DNA of 64,000 bases from Actinocatenispora rupis (GCF_016861975.1 NZ_BOMB01000029.1:81311-145310); one strand, 5' to 3'; numbered from the stretch's first letter, positions 35,502-43,715 are shown. The notes: generated from the letters alone by a model not told the origin. Program-made: numbers and translations.

Positions 35502-36025
35502 GACCGCTCCCCGTGGCCCGACCAGACCCGTTCGCAGGACTCCAGCCAGCGCAGGTCGGCGCGCAGCCGGAGGACGACACCCTCCAGCAGCAGCCCGGCC
35601 ATCGAACCGTCCGCCTCGGCCAGCGCCGCCCGCTGCGCGTCCCGCAGCCGGCGCATCAGTTCGCGCCGGTGGGCGTCGATCAGGGTCAGCGGGTCGGCCA
35701 GCCGCGCCGCCCGCGCCGCCGCCAACTTCAGATGGAACTCGGCCAGCTCGGGCCGCGGCGTCCAGCTCACCTCCGCCAGCCAGTCGGCGACCCGGCGGTG
35801 GCCGGCCGCGGTCAGGTCGTACACCTTGCGGTCGGGTCGGTCGGGCCGGCCGCCGGTGCGCGCGCTCGACACCAGGCCGGCCTTCTCCAGCCGGGTGAGC
35901 GTCACGTACACCTGGCCGGAGTTGAGCGTGTCGCCGAGCGGGCCGAGCGCCGCCCGGAGCCGTTGGCGCAGCTCGTACCCGTGTGAGGGTTCCTTCGCCA
36001 GCAGCGCCAGCACCACGTCCTGCAC
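35498..36025 (-). CDS. PadR-family transcriptional regulator
   Basis: A 175-residue regulator. The N-terminal winged helix is VVLALLAKEPSHGYELRQRLR with VYVTLTRLEKAGLVSS, and the wing is DRKVYDLTAAGHRRV. The C-terminal half is the helical Vir_act_alpha_C dimerisation domain. It is first in the operon with the ABC exporter and probably represses it until the drug or lipid binds. A palindrome just upstream of the GTG start supports autoregulation. Confidence 0.92.
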   Translation of the reverse strand: MQDVVLALLAKEPSHGYELRQRLRAALGPLGDTLNSGQVYVTLTRLEKAGLVSSARTGGRPDRPDRKVYDLTAAGHRRVADWLAEVSWTPRPELAEFHLKLAAARAARLADPLTLIDAHRRELMRRLRDAQRAALAEADGSMAGLLLEGVVLRLRADLRWLESCERVWSGHGERS

Positions 36026-36035
36026 CGCACCACCC

Positions 36036-36065
36036 CTAACCGTTACCCATATAGATAGCGGTTAG
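36036..36065. promoter_or_regulatory. PadR operator/promoter
   Basis: CTAACCG (36036-36042) and CGGTTAG (36059-36065) flank an AT-rich centre with TATCTATATGG on the minus strand that could supply a -10 element. The site is 11 bp upstream of the PadR GTG, where binding would repress the PadR-ABC operon. Confidence 0.78.
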
Positions 36066-36128
36066 CCCCCGCCTCCGTCAACCGACACACCGCCATCGAC
36101 CCTGGTACGACCGGCCGCACGCGGCCGC

Positions 36129-36151
36129 GTTCCCTTGCGTACCAGGGGATT
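36129..36151. repeat. TCCCTTG-N5-CAACGGA hairpin, copy at 36.1 kb
   Basis: GTTCCCTTG-cgtac-CAGGGGATTCC, sharing the exact cgtac loop of the copies at 13.8 and 59.6 kb. It lies between the minus-strand VOC stop and the PadR promoter. Confidence 0.6.
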
Positions 36152-36263
36152 CCGGTGTCGGGTGGGGCCGAGCGGAACGGCCGCGGGTCCTGGGGCCCGG
36201 TCGGGCGTGCGGCAGCGCGCACCCCGCGCCGGCCCGCCACACGCAACACGCGGCGGGCGGACG

Positions 36264-36276
36264 GTCCACAGTGGAC
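36264..36276. repeat. GTCCACWGTGGAC palindrome, copy 3
   Basis: GTCCACAGTGGAC ends 4 bp beyond the stop of the minus-strand VOC gene, the tightest 3'-end placement of the five copies. Confidence 0.62.
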
Positions 36277-36279
36277 GGA

Positions 36280-36642
36280 TCAGCGGGTGAGGCAGAAGGG
36301 GTGGCCGGCCGGATCCAGGAGTACGCGGAAGCGGTCGGGGTCCGGCTGCGGGTCCGGCCGGGTGGCGCCCAGCGCGAGCAGCCGCGCCTCCGCCTCGTCC
36401 AGGTCGTCGACGCGGAAGTCCAGGTGCAGCTGCTGCGGTACCTGCTGGCCCGGCCACCGCGGCGCCGTGTACCCGTCGACGCGCTGGAAGCCGACGAAGA
36501 AGCCGTCCGCGCCGACCAGCCCGGCGAACTCGGCGTCCGACTTCGGGTGCCGGGCGAGCCCGGTCGCCCGGTGGTAGAAGTCCGCCAGCGCCATCGGGTC
36601 GTTGCAGTCCAGCGTCACCGCGCACAGGGACATCAGCGCCAC
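36280..36642 (-). CDS. VOC-family (glyoxalase-like) protein
   Basis: About 120 residues of the vicinal oxygen chelate fold: two beta-alpha-beta units with LCAVTLDCNDPMALADFYHRATGL and VPQQLHLDFRVDDLDEAEARLLALGA, then VLLDPAGHPFCL with a potential metal-binding His/Glu pattern. Such proteins are dioxygenases, isomerases or binding/resistance proteins. The GTG at 36642 is preferred since AGGAGG sits 5 nt upstream; an ATG three codons in is an alternative. Confidence 0.85.
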   Translation of the reverse strand: MALMSLCAVTLDCNDPMALADFYHRATGLARHPKSDAEFAGLVGADGFFVGFQRVDGYTAPRWPGQQVPQQLHLDFRVDDLDEAEARLLALGATRPDPQPDPDRFRVLLDPAGHPFCLTR

Positions 36643-36847
36643 CGCAACCTCCTCCGTCGTCCGGCAACACGCTACGGCGTGTCTCTGCCGGTACGGAACG
36701 CGGCGATCCCGACGCCCGGTCGGGTACGGGGCGGACAGCGGCGGCGCGGCCGTGTCAGCCGACGCGTCAGTACGGTGGCTGCCCGGTGTCAGGGCGGCCG
36801 GCGACCGTGGGACACACAAGACGCCACGAGCACAGGAGTTGAGCACG

Positions 36848-37522
36848 ATGCAGACCTTCGACACCCGGTCCCCGATCACCGCCATCCTCGACATCCCCGC
36901 GGGGCGCGTGCTGTTCACCGCCTCCGACCGGACCGACACCACCGTCGAGGTACGCCCGGTCGACGCCGGCAAGGGCCGCGACGTGCGGCTCGCGAACCAG
37001 ACGACCGTGGAGTACGCGGACGGGGTGCTGCGGATCCGGGCGGAGACGAGCATGCGGCACCAGATCTTCGGGCCGTCCGGCTCGGTCGAGGTGACGGTCC
37101 AGCTGCCCACCGGGTCGCGCGTCGAGGCGCGGACGGCGAGCGCCGAGTTCCGCACCGTCGGCCGCCTCGGCGACATCGCGTACGACAGCTCGCACGGGAC
37201 GATCACCGTCGACGAGGCGGCGAGCGTACGGCTGACGACGGCTGCCGGCGACGTGTCGGTCGGTCACGTCGACGGCTCCGCCGAGATCCGTACCAGCAAG
37301 GGCGACATCGCGGTGACCGAGGCGGCGCGTGGCGTCGTCACGATGCGTACCGACGCGGGCAACCTGTCGATCGGCGCCGCGCCCGGCGTCTCGGTGTCGC
37401 TGGACGCCGGCACCTCGTACGGGCGGATCGTCAACTCGCTCACCAACGGCGACGGTGCGCACGCCGAGCTGGACATCCGCGCGACCACCTCGTACGGCAA
37501 CATCACCGCGCGCAGCCTGTGA
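36848..37522 (+). CDS. DUF4097 family beta-strand repeat protein
   Basis: A 224-residue cytoplasmic protein rich in regularly spaced beta strands (ARTASAEFRTVGRLGDIAYD, SVRLTTAAGDVSVGHVDGSA, EIRTSKGDIAVTEAARG, VTMRTDAGNLSIGAAPG). These repeats fold as a right-handed beta-helix-like DUF4097 domain (adhesin-like). No signal peptide or membrane anchor is evident. The start has AGGAG. Function unknown; many lie near stress regulators or transporters. Confidence 0.87.
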   Translation: MQTFDTRSPITAILDIPAGRVLFTASDRTDTTVEVRPVDAGKGRDVRLANQTTVEYADGVLRIRAETSMRHQIFGPSGSVEVTVQLPTGSRVEARTASAEFRTVGRLGDIAYDSSHGTITVDEAASVRLTTAAGDVSVGHVDGSAEIRTSKGDIAVTEAARGVVTMRTDAGNLSIGAAPGVSVSLDAGTSYGRIVNSLTNGDGAHAELDIRATTSYGNITARSL

Positions 37523-37534
37523 GCGGTACCCGAC

Positions 37535-37568
37535 CGGCCGCGGCCCCGTGCGAACGGGGCCGCGGCCG
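37535..37568. terminator. 15-bp stem terminator with GCGA tetraloop
   Basis: A perfect 15-bp stem, CGGCCGCGGCCCCGT and its complement, closed by a GNRA-type GCGA loop. It lies in the 55-bp gap between the convergent DUF4097 and DedA genes and probably terminates both. Confidence 0.9.
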
Positions 37569-37577
37569 TGCGTCCGG

Positions 37578-38276
37578 CTACCCGTCCGCGCGGTCGAGTT
37601 CCGGGGTGTCGCGCGCCGGCCCGGCGGCACGGCGCCGTCGTACGAGTCGGGACGCGATGAAGTAGGCAATGGCGAGGATGAACAGGCCGATGACGGCTTT
37701 GGAGAAGATGCCGCCGTATTCCTCGACCTTGGTCCAGTTGGCGCCGAGTCCGTAGCCGGCGAGGACGAAGATGGTGTTCCAGATGACGCTGCCGGCGGCG
37801 GTGTACAGCACGAACTTGGGCAGGGACATGCGTTCCAGCCCGGCCGGGATGGAGATCAGGCTGCGGATCACGGGGACCATGCGGCCGAAGAAGACGGCCT
37901 TGGCGCCGTGTTTGCGGAAGAAGCGTTCGGTTTTTTCGACCTCTTCCGGTTTGACCAGCGGGATCTTCGCGGCCCAGCCCATGACGCGTTCGCGGCCGAA
38001 CGCGGCGCCGATGTAGTACATGACGACGGAGCCGACGATGGAGCCGATGGTGGTCCAGACCAGCGCGGCGTAGAGGTTGATGCTGCCGCGGCTGGCGGCG
38101 AATCCGGCCAGCGGGAGGATCACTTCGCTGGGGAGTACGGGGATGATGCTGTCGAGGGCGTTGGCCAGGCCGGCGCCGGGGCTGCCGAGCAGGTCCATGA
38201 ACCTGGTGGCCCAGTCGGCGACGAGCCCGGCGAGTCCGCTGGTGTGGCCCGCGTCCGCGAGCAGCGTGCCGGTCAT
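37578..38276 (-). CDS. DedA-family membrane protein (putative undecaprenyl-phosphate flippase)
   Basis: A 232-residue membrane protein of the DedA/VTT superfamily. The re-entrant helix motif IPVLPSEVILPLAGF carries the acidic residue, and FFGRMVPVIRSLISIPAGLERMSLPKFVLYTAAG carries the conserved arginines. VTT-domain proteins have been linked to undecaprenyl-phosphate or phospholipid flipping. It is one of two DedA genes flanking the BlaI/M56/PAP2 genes. Confidence 0.92.
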   Translation of the reverse strand: MTGTLLADAGHTSGLAGLVADWATRFMDLLGSPGAGLANALDSIIPVLPSEVILPLAGFAASRGSINLYAALVWTTIGSIVGSVVMYYIGAAFGRERVMGWAAKIPLVKPEEVEKTERFFRKHGAKAVFFGRMVPVIRSLISIPAGLERMSLPKFVLYTAAGSVIWNTIFVLAGYGLGANWTKVEEYGGIFSKAVIGLFILAIAYFIASRLVRRRRAAGPARDTPELDRADG

Positions 38277-38352
38277 GCCCGCGTACCCGGGACGGTGCGC
38301 TCGGTGGGTCGACGGTGCTGCATGCGGCGATTCCCTTCCGTGGTGCGGTGCG

Positions 38353-39300
38353 TCATTGCCGGGTGCGGGTGGCGGCGGCGACGAGCGCGTGGTGGTGCGG
38401 CAGGGCCGCGTGTTCGAACAGGTCCTCGACGGTGCGTTCGACGCCGACGGCGCCGAGCGCACCCGCGGCGAGGACGAGTACGAGCGCGAACGCCAGGGCG
38501 GGCCGGCGGCGCGGCGGCGGGCCGAGCAGCGCCCGGACCCGTTGCGGCACATGGCCTCCGGCAGCCGCGGGCAGTGCCGTACCCACCCGGTGCCCGCGTA
38601 CGGCGAGGGCGGCGGTGGCGACGGCGCGGGCCACGAGCCGGCGGTCGCCGACCGTACCGGCGGCGTCCTCGTCGGCCCAGCGTTCGGTGGCCTGGGCGAC
38701 GGTGCCGGCGGTGGCGCGCAGCAGCGGGTTGACGGCGGCGGCGAGGTCGGCGGCGAGGCGCCACCAGGCGTGCCGGTGGGCCAGGTGGGACCGTTCGTGG
38801 GCGAGCAGCGCGGCGCGCTGCCGGTCGTCCAGGGCGGACAGCAGGGCGGTGGTGACGACGATCCGGCCGACGAGTTCCGGTGTGGTGAACGCGTCCGGTA
38901 CGGCCGAGTCGACGATCGCGACCTGCCCGGGCCCCGCCAGCCGCCGGTACGCCAGGTGCACCTCGACGAGCGCCCGGCAGCGGCGTACGGCGAGGCGCAG
39001 GCCGAGTACGACGAGCGGGGCGAGCAGGGCTCCGGCCGCGACCCCCACGACGGGCGGTACGGGGGAGTCCGCGCCGAGGCGTACGGGTGACCAGCGGCCG
39101 AGTTCGGCGACCTCGCCGATCTGCGCGACCCACAGGAACGCGAGGACGGACAGCGCGAACCCGCCGCAGGCCGCGGCGACCACGGCCCCGCCGGCGAGCA
39201 GCCGGGTCGCCGCGGCCGGAGGCAGCCGCCGCCCCGCGGCCGGGGCCACCGCCCCGAACGCCAGGCAGGCGCCGAGGCACACCACCAGCGCGGTGATCAC
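38353..39300 (-). CDS. M56-family metallopeptidase (BlaR1/MecR1-like)
   Basis: A 315-residue membrane protease with several TM helices. The zinc motif HExxH is in LLAHERSHLAHRHAWW, with the downstream ATERWADEDAAG providing the third ligand Glu. It has no penicillin-binding sensor domain, only a short C-terminal extension. The GTG start overlaps the intended stop of the BlaI gene by 4 nt. In the paradigm systems the activated protease leads to BlaI cleavage and derepression; here the signal is unknown. Confidence 0.88.
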   Translation of the reverse strand: MITALVVCLGACLAFGAVAPAAGRRLPPAAATRLLAGGAVVAAACGGFALSVLAFLWVAQIGEVAELGRWSPVRLGADSPVPPVVGVAAGALLAPLVVLGLRLAVRRCRALVEVHLAYRRLAGPGQVAIVDSAVPDAFTTPELVGRIVVTTALLSALDDRQRAALLAHERSHLAHRHAWWRLAADLAAAVNPLLRATAGTVAQATERWADEDAAGTVGDRRLVARAVATAALAVRGHRVGTALPAAAGGHVPQRVRALLGPPPRRRPALAFALVLVLAAGALGAVGVERTVEDLFEHAALPHHHALVAAATRTRQ

Positions 39301-39673
39301 CGGGCACCGTCCCGCCGGAGGGCGGCGAGCAGGTCGCCGAGCAGGCGCTCGTGTCGTCGGACAGTACGTCGACGAAACGGGCGAGTACGGCGGCGCGGTC
39401 CTCGCCGGAGTCGAGCAGCCGGCCCATCCGCCGGGCGGTGAGTTCGGCCCGGTCGGCGACCGCCGCGTACGCGTACGCCCGGCCGGTGCGGTGGCGCGCG
39501 GCGAGCCCGTACCCGACGAGCCTGGTCAGTACGGTCGTGACGGTCGTGTACGCCCAGCCGCCGCCGAGCGCGCCGCGTACCTGGGCGGGGGTCATGGCGG
39601 TGCCTGCCTCGGTCAGCACCTGCCAGACCCGGTGGGTCAGTCCGGCCGTGCTGTCGTGTGCCCCGTCGCCCAT
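39297..39673 (-). CDS. BlaI/MecI/CopY-family repressor, apparently frameshifted near the 3' end
   Basis: The N-terminal winged helix is intact: LTHRVWQVLTEAGTAMTPAQVRGALGG, then YTTVTTVLTRLVGYGLAARHRTGRAYAYAAV. It continues to LARFVDVLSDD. There the sequence holds an extra dinucleotide (GTGT at 39351-39354 on the plus strand), and the literal frame reads on into an unnatural extension through the M56 gene. Removing two bases gives DERLLGDLLAALRRDGAR and a stop whose TGA overlaps the M56 GTG, exactly the family ending and coupling. It is either a real lesion or a sequencing error. The repressor dimerisation tail would be lost. Confidence 0.8.
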
Positions 39674-39689
39674 CGCCCGCCTCCCCGCA

Positions 39690-39740
39690 ACTACGACAGC
39701 GAGTGTAGTAGTAGTGTCTACGACACTCAACTGTAGTAGT
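39690..39740. promoter_or_regulatory. BlaI-type operator cluster between blaI and PAP2 genes
   Basis: ACTACGACA (39690-39698) and TGTAGTAGT (39704-39712) form an inverted repeat. AGTGTC-tac-GACACT (39713-39727) is a perfect one, and TGTAGTAGT recurs at 39732-39740. The ACA/TGT cores resemble MecI/BlaI sites (TACAnnTGTA). The cluster lies between the divergent starts, so it should control both blaI-M56 and PAP2-DedA. Confidence 0.82.
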
Positions 39741-39793
39741 CGAGGTGGTCGGCGCGTCCCGGGCCGGGGCGCTCGCCGGTGGGGAGCGCAGAC

Positions 39794-40504
39794 ATGCGCC
39801 AGCACGAAGCGTTGATCTGGCTGACTGCCTACCTTGGCAGGCATGGGACGGCCGCGGACCGGGCCCTGTTCCGGGACACCGACCACCTGGCCGCCACGAC
39901 CGGGTGGGCCCACGGGTTCATGGCCGCGTACGCCCTGTGGGGCGGTCTGGTGGCGCTCGCGGTGATCTGGGTGGTCTGCTGGCTGGTCGCCCGGCGCCGC
40001 GACGACGCCCGGCGGTCCCTCGCCGCCGTCGTACTGACCGGGGTAGCGGCGGTGGCCGGGCTCGCGCTCAACCAGCTCGCCGGGGCGCTCGTCGACCGGC
40101 CCCGGCCGTACGTGGCGATGCCGCACGTCCTGGTGTTGCTCGACCGTACGGGCGATCCGTCGTTCCCGTCGGACCACGCCGTCGTCGCCGGGGCGGTCGC
40201 CGCCGGGCTGCTGCTGGTGTCCCGACGCTGGGGCTCCGCCGCCGTCGTACTGGCCGCGTTCCTTGCGTTCGCGCGGGTGTACTGCGGCGTGCACTACCCG
40301 CTGGACGTGATCGGCGGCCTGCTCCTCGGCGCCGCCGTCGCCGCCCTGCTCGTACTGTCGGCCGCGCGGGGTGCGGTGGCGCGGCTGCTGGCGACCCTGT
40401 CCCGTACGCCGCTGCGACCGGTGCTGACCGCGACGCCGACCCGCACGGCCGGGTCGTACCCGGTGGTTCGCGCGGAGATGGTGCCGGGGGGCCGACACCG
40501 GTGA
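39794..40504 (+). CDS. PAP2-family phosphatase (undecaprenyl-diphosphatase, BcrC-like)
   Basis: A 236-residue membrane phosphatase with the three PAP2 motifs: GALVDRPRPYVAM (KxxxxxxRP variant), GDPSFPSDHAVVAGA (PSxH) and RVYCGVHYPLDVIGG (SRxxxxxHxxxD variant), holding the catalytic His residues. BcrC-like members dephosphorylate undecaprenyl pyrophosphate, recycling the cell-wall lipid carrier and giving bacitracin resistance. The ATG at 39794 has GGGGAG. It overlaps the next gene by 4 nt. Confidence 0.92.
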   Translation: MRQHEALIWLTAYLGRHGTAADRALFRDTDHLAATTGWAHGFMAAYALWGGLVALAVIWVVCWLVARRRDDARRSLAAVVLTGVAAVAGLALNQLAGALVDRPRPYVAMPHVLVLLDRTGDPSFPSDHAVVAGAVAAGLLLVSRRWGSAAVVLAAFLAFARVYCGVHYPLDVIGGLLLGAAVAALLVLSAARGAVARLLATLSRTPLRPVLTATPTRTAGSYPVVRAEMVPGGRHR

Positions 40505-41139
40505 CCGTCGCGCTCGCCGGCCTGGGCACCCTCCTCGGCCAGTACGGCTACCTGGCGGTGACCGTCCTCGTACTCCTGGAGGACTTCGGGGTGCCGGCGC
40601 CCGGCGAGACCGTGCTGATCCTCGCCTCGATCGCGGCGCACCAGGGGCGGCTCGACATCCTGGCCGTCGCCGGGCTCGCGTTCGTCGCGGCGGTCGCGGG
40701 GGACAACATCGGCTTCGCGATCGGGCACTTCGGGGGCCGACCGCTGCTCACCCGGTACGGCAGGTACATCCTGCTCACGCCGCGGCGGCTGGAACGCGCC
40801 GAGCGTTTCATGGCGCGGCACGGCGGGAAGGTCGTCGTGGTCGCGCGGTTCGTGGAGGGCCTGCGCCAGGCCAACGGGCTGCTCGCCGGGGCGACCGGCA
40901 TGCACTGGCGCCGTTTCCTGGTGTTCAACGCGATCGGCGCCGCCGCCTGGGTGGCAGTCTGGTCGACCCTCGGGTACGTGCTCGGCGCGCACCTCACGTC
41001 CGTCGAACACCTCGTCACCCGGTACGAGCTGTACCTGCTGGGCGCGGCCGGGCTCGCCGTCGCCGGGTTCGTGACGTGGCGGATCGTCCGGGCGCGCCGG
41101 CACCGCGGGATGCCGGTGCGCGACGCGGAACCGCGCTGA
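40501..41139 (+). CDS. DedA-family membrane protein, second copy
   Basis: A 212-residue VTT/DedA protein. EDFGVPAPGETVLILASIAAHQG carries the acidic re-entrant motif, and VVVARFVEGLRQANGLLAGATGMHWRRFLVFN carries the conserved Arg pair. Its start overlaps the PAP2 stop (GTGA), so the phosphatase and putative flippase are translated together, a combination that fits dephosphorylation of undecaprenyl pyrophosphate followed by flipping of undecaprenyl phosphate. Confidence 0.92.
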   Translation: MTVALAGLGTLLGQYGYLAVTVLVLLEDFGVPAPGETVLILASIAAHQGRLDILAVAGLAFVAAVAGDNIGFAIGHFGGRPLLTRYGRYILLTPRRLERAERFMARHGGKVVVVARFVEGLRQANGLLAGATGMHWRRFLVFNAIGAAAWVAVWSTLGYVLGAHLTSVEHLVTRYELYLLGAAGLAVAGFVTWRIVRARRHRGMPVRDAEPR

Positions 41140-41149
41140 CGGCGTACCC

Positions 41150-41175
41150 CGGATAGTCCGGCGCCGAACTATCCG
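41150..41175. promoter_or_regulatory. MarR operator palindrome
   Basis: CGGATAGT (41150-41157) and ACTATCCG (41168-41175), 8-bp perfect arms, lie 24 bp upstream of the MarR start. Likely autoregulatory. Confidence 0.75.
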
Positions 41176-41198
41176 ACGATGAACGGTAGGCTGGCGGC

Positions 41199-41693
41199 AT
41201 GAGCGACGAACCGGACGCCATCGACGCCGTCGTCGACGCCTGGGCGCGCGAACGCCCCGACCTCGACCTGAGCGCGATCGGCCTGGTCGGCCGGTTCGGC
41301 CGGCTCGTGATGCTGCTCGGGCCCGCGCAGGAACGGGTGTTCACCGAGTTCGGCCTGCGGCCCGGCGAGTTCGACGTACTCGCGACGCTGCGGCGCAGCG
41401 GCCCGCCGTACACGCTGATGCCGTCGCAGCTGGCGCAGACGCTGATGCTGTCCCGGGCCGGCATGACCAACCGGCTCGACCGGCTGGAGTCCGCCGGGTT
41501 CGTCCGGCGCGAGCTGGACCCCGCCGACCGCCGCAGCTTCCGCGTCCAGCTCACCGACTCCGGGTACGAGACGGTCGACGCGGCGATGACCGCGCACACG
41601 GCCAACGTCACCGAGCTGGTCTCCGCGCTCGACCCGGCCGCGCGCGCCGACCTCGACGCCCACCTGCGCGCCCTGCTGCGCGCCCTGAGCTGA
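41199..41693 (+). CDS. MarR-family transcriptional regulator
   Basis: A 164-residue winged-helix regulator with an N-terminal helical extension. The reading head is LMPSQLAQTLMLSRAGMTNRLDRLESAGFVRR, then the wing ELDPADRRSFRVQLTDSGYE. Its own promoter holds a palindrome. No adjacent efflux gene is evident; the following kinase-like gene is on the same strand and may be in its regulon. Confidence 0.92.
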   Translation: MSDEPDAIDAVVDAWARERPDLDLSAIGLVGRFGRLVMLLGPAQERVFTEFGLRPGEFDVLATLRRSGPPYTLMPSQLAQTLMLSRAGMTNRLDRLESAGFVRRELDPADRRSFRVQLTDSGYETVDAAMTAHTANVTELVSALDPAARADLDAHLRALLRALS

Positions 41694-41701
41694 CCGACTG
41701 A

Positions 41702-41724
41702 TGTCGTTGCCGCGCAAGGGATTC
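41702..41724. repeat. TCCCTTG-N5-CAACGGA hairpin, inverted copy after MarR
   Basis: The minus strand reads GAATCCCTTG-cgcgg-CAACGAC. It lies about 10 bp after the stop of the plus-strand MarR gene, between it and the kinase-like gene. Confidence 0.6.
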
Positions 41725-41786
41725 GGGGGTATGTGTCCCGAGGCGTCGCCGGTGCGACGTCACCCGGGCGTACCGTGCCGGGGGTG

Positions 41787-42875
41787 ATGTCGCATCCCGC
41801 GCGGGTGGCCCGGTACGCCGAGACGTCCGGCGAGCTGGCGCTGCTCGGTGACCGCCAGCTGGCCGACCTCGTCGCCGGCGCGACCCCGCTCGGCCACGGC
41901 ATCGGGGGTACGTCCGCGCTGCTGCACGTCGCCGGTACGCCGGTGTTCGTGAAGCGGATCCCGTTGTCCGACAAGGAACTCCGGCCGGAGCACGTACGGT
42001 CCACGGCGAACCTGTTCGACCTGCCGCCGCGCTGCCAGTACGGGGTGGGCGGGCATCCGGGGTTCGGGGTGTGGCGCGAGCTCGCCGCGAACGTCCACAC
42101 GACCGGCTGGGTGCTGGCCCGGCGTACCGAGGCGTTCCCGGTGCTGTACCACTGGCGGGTGCTGCCCGGCGCGCCGCCGCTCCACGACGAACTCGCCGAC
42201 GTCGACGCCGCGGTCCGGTACTGGGGCGGCGCCCCCGGCGTACGCGAGCGGATCGACGCGGCGGCCACGGCGACGGCCAGCCTCGTCCTGTTCCTGGAGT
42301 ACGTGCCGGTGGGGCTGGACGAGTGGCTGGGCGACCGGCTCGCCCGCGGACCGGAGGCGGTGGCGCGCGCCGCGATGCTGGTGGCACGGCGGCTACGGCT
42401 CGACCTCGGCGCGCTCAACGCGGGCGGCCTGCTGCACTTCGACGCCCACTTCGGCAACCTGCGCACCGACGGCGACCGGCTGTACGTCGTCGACCTCGGC
42501 CTGGCCACGTCGCCGCGGTTCGCGCTGTCCCGCGCCGAGGCGGAGTTCGTGACGCGGCACCGCAGCCACGACGTCTGCCACGCGCTGACCCGCCTCGTCA
42601 ACTGGCTCGTCACCCACGTCTGCGGGGTGCCCGTGCCCGCCAGCGGCATCCCGGACGAGCGCGACGAGTACGTGGCGCGCTGTGCCCGCGGCGTGCAGGT
42701 CGTGGACGCGCCGGCCCCCGTGGCCGCGCTGATCCACCGGTACGCCCCGGTCGCGGCCGTCATGAACGGTTTCTACCGGAACCTGTTCGGTACGAGCCGC
42801 GCCACCCCGTACCCGGTGGTGGCGGTGGAGAAGGCGGCGTCCGCGGTACCGGAGCTGGCGCATCTCGCCGGGTAG
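41787..42875 (+). CDS. protein kinase-like / phosphotransferase-family protein
   Basis: A 362-residue protein with kinase-like fold. The ATP loop region is GHGIGGTSALLHVAGTPVFVKRIPLSDKEL with a candidate Lys. The catalytic loop is LLHFDAHFGNLRTDG (HxDxxxxN) and the metal motif is DLGLATS (DLG in place of DFG). The insertion SHDVCHALTRLVNWLVTHVCG and the C-terminal NGFYRNLFG are typical of an actinobacterial group annotated only as protein kinase family. The ATG at 41787 has a GGGGG tract upstream. Confidence 0.8.
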   Translation: MSHPARVARYAETSGELALLGDRQLADLVAGATPLGHGIGGTSALLHVAGTPVFVKRIPLSDKELRPEHVRSTANLFDLPPRCQYGVGGHPGFGVWRELAANVHTTGWVLARRTEAFPVLYHWRVLPGAPPLHDELADVDAAVRYWGGAPGVRERIDAAATATASLVLFLEYVPVGLDEWLGDRLARGPEAVARAAMLVARRLRLDLGALNAGGLLHFDAHFGNLRTDGDRLYVVDLGLATSPRFALSRAEAEFVTRHRSHDVCHALTRLVNWLVTHVCGVPVPASGIPDERDEYVARCARGVQVVDAPAPVAALIHRYAPVAAVMNGFYRNLFGTSRATPYPVVAVEKAASAVPELAHLAG

Positions 42876-43044
42876 CGCGCCCCGGCGCGGCAGTACGGCG
42901 ACGCGGAAGGACGGTGCCGCTGCGGTGGGTGAGTACCGGGGCGGGGGTGTCCCGGGTTCGTGCCAGAGGAACGGGCAGGTGGCGGGCGGGTCGGGTCGCG
43001 TCGGCAGACTCCTTCGCATACACCCCGGTCGTACGAGGAGTGAC

Positions 43045-43713
43045 ATGAACAGGGTTGCCCGCAGGATCATGGCCGTCGCGCTCGGCGCGGGGGCGGTACT
43101 GTCCGCCGCACTCGGCCCGGCGGCGGTCGCACAGGCCGCACCGGCGCGTGCCGACGGCCAGATCTCCAGCCTGTCGTTCGTGACGGCGGCCGCGTCGCCG
43201 TCCGCGTACACGCTGTCGGTCACCGGGCACCGGCAGGAGACGACCTACTACTGCGTGCCGGCGTCGTCGCAGCTGATGCTGAACAGCTTCGGCATCACGG
43301 TGTCGCAGCGCACCCTCGCGACGAAGATGGGTACCACGGCGAGCGGCGGCACCAGCGGCGCGAACGCCAACAAGGTCCTCAACGCGTACGTGAACCGCAA
43401 GGGCTACAAGGTGACCACGTACTCTGCGAAGGACCCGGCCAAGCTCATGAGCATGGTCCGGTACGACGTGGGCACGCTGCACCGCGCCGCGTACATCGGC
43501 GTCTGGATGGAGGACCTGCCCTGGAACAAGGGCAAGGTGAAGGGCAACAACATCGGCCACGGCATCGCCGTCTACGGCTACAACGCCAGCAAGGGCACCA
43601 TCACCGTGTACGACCCGTGGAAGGCGACCGGCGGCAAGCACACGCTCACCGCGAAGCAGCTCGCCGCCGTCTCGCAGTCCAACGGCGGCCTGCACTACGT
43701 CACCCGACTCTGA
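43045..43713 (+). CDS. secreted C39-like cysteine peptidase
   Basis: A 222-residue exported protein. The signal peptide MNRVARRIMAVALGAGAVLS ends near VAQAAPA. Papain-like C39_2 residues are Gln/Cys in HRQETTYYCVPASSQLMLNSFG, a His in IGHGIAVYGYNASKGTITVYDP (with the following Asp). Such enzymes cleave peptides outside the cell; no bacteriocin genes are adjacent. GAGGAG precedes the ATG. Confidence 0.85.
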   Translation: MNRVARRIMAVALGAGAVLSAALGPAAVAQAAPARADGQISSLSFVTAAASPSAYTLSVTGHRQETTYYCVPASSQLMLNSFGITVSQRTLATKMGTTASGGTSGANANKVLNAYVNRKGYKVTTYSAKDPAKLMSMVRYDVGTLHRAAYIGVWMEDLPWNKGKVKGNNIGHGIAVYGYNASKGTITVYDPWKATGGKHTLTAKQLAAVSQSNGGLHYVTRL

Positions 43714-43715
43714 CC

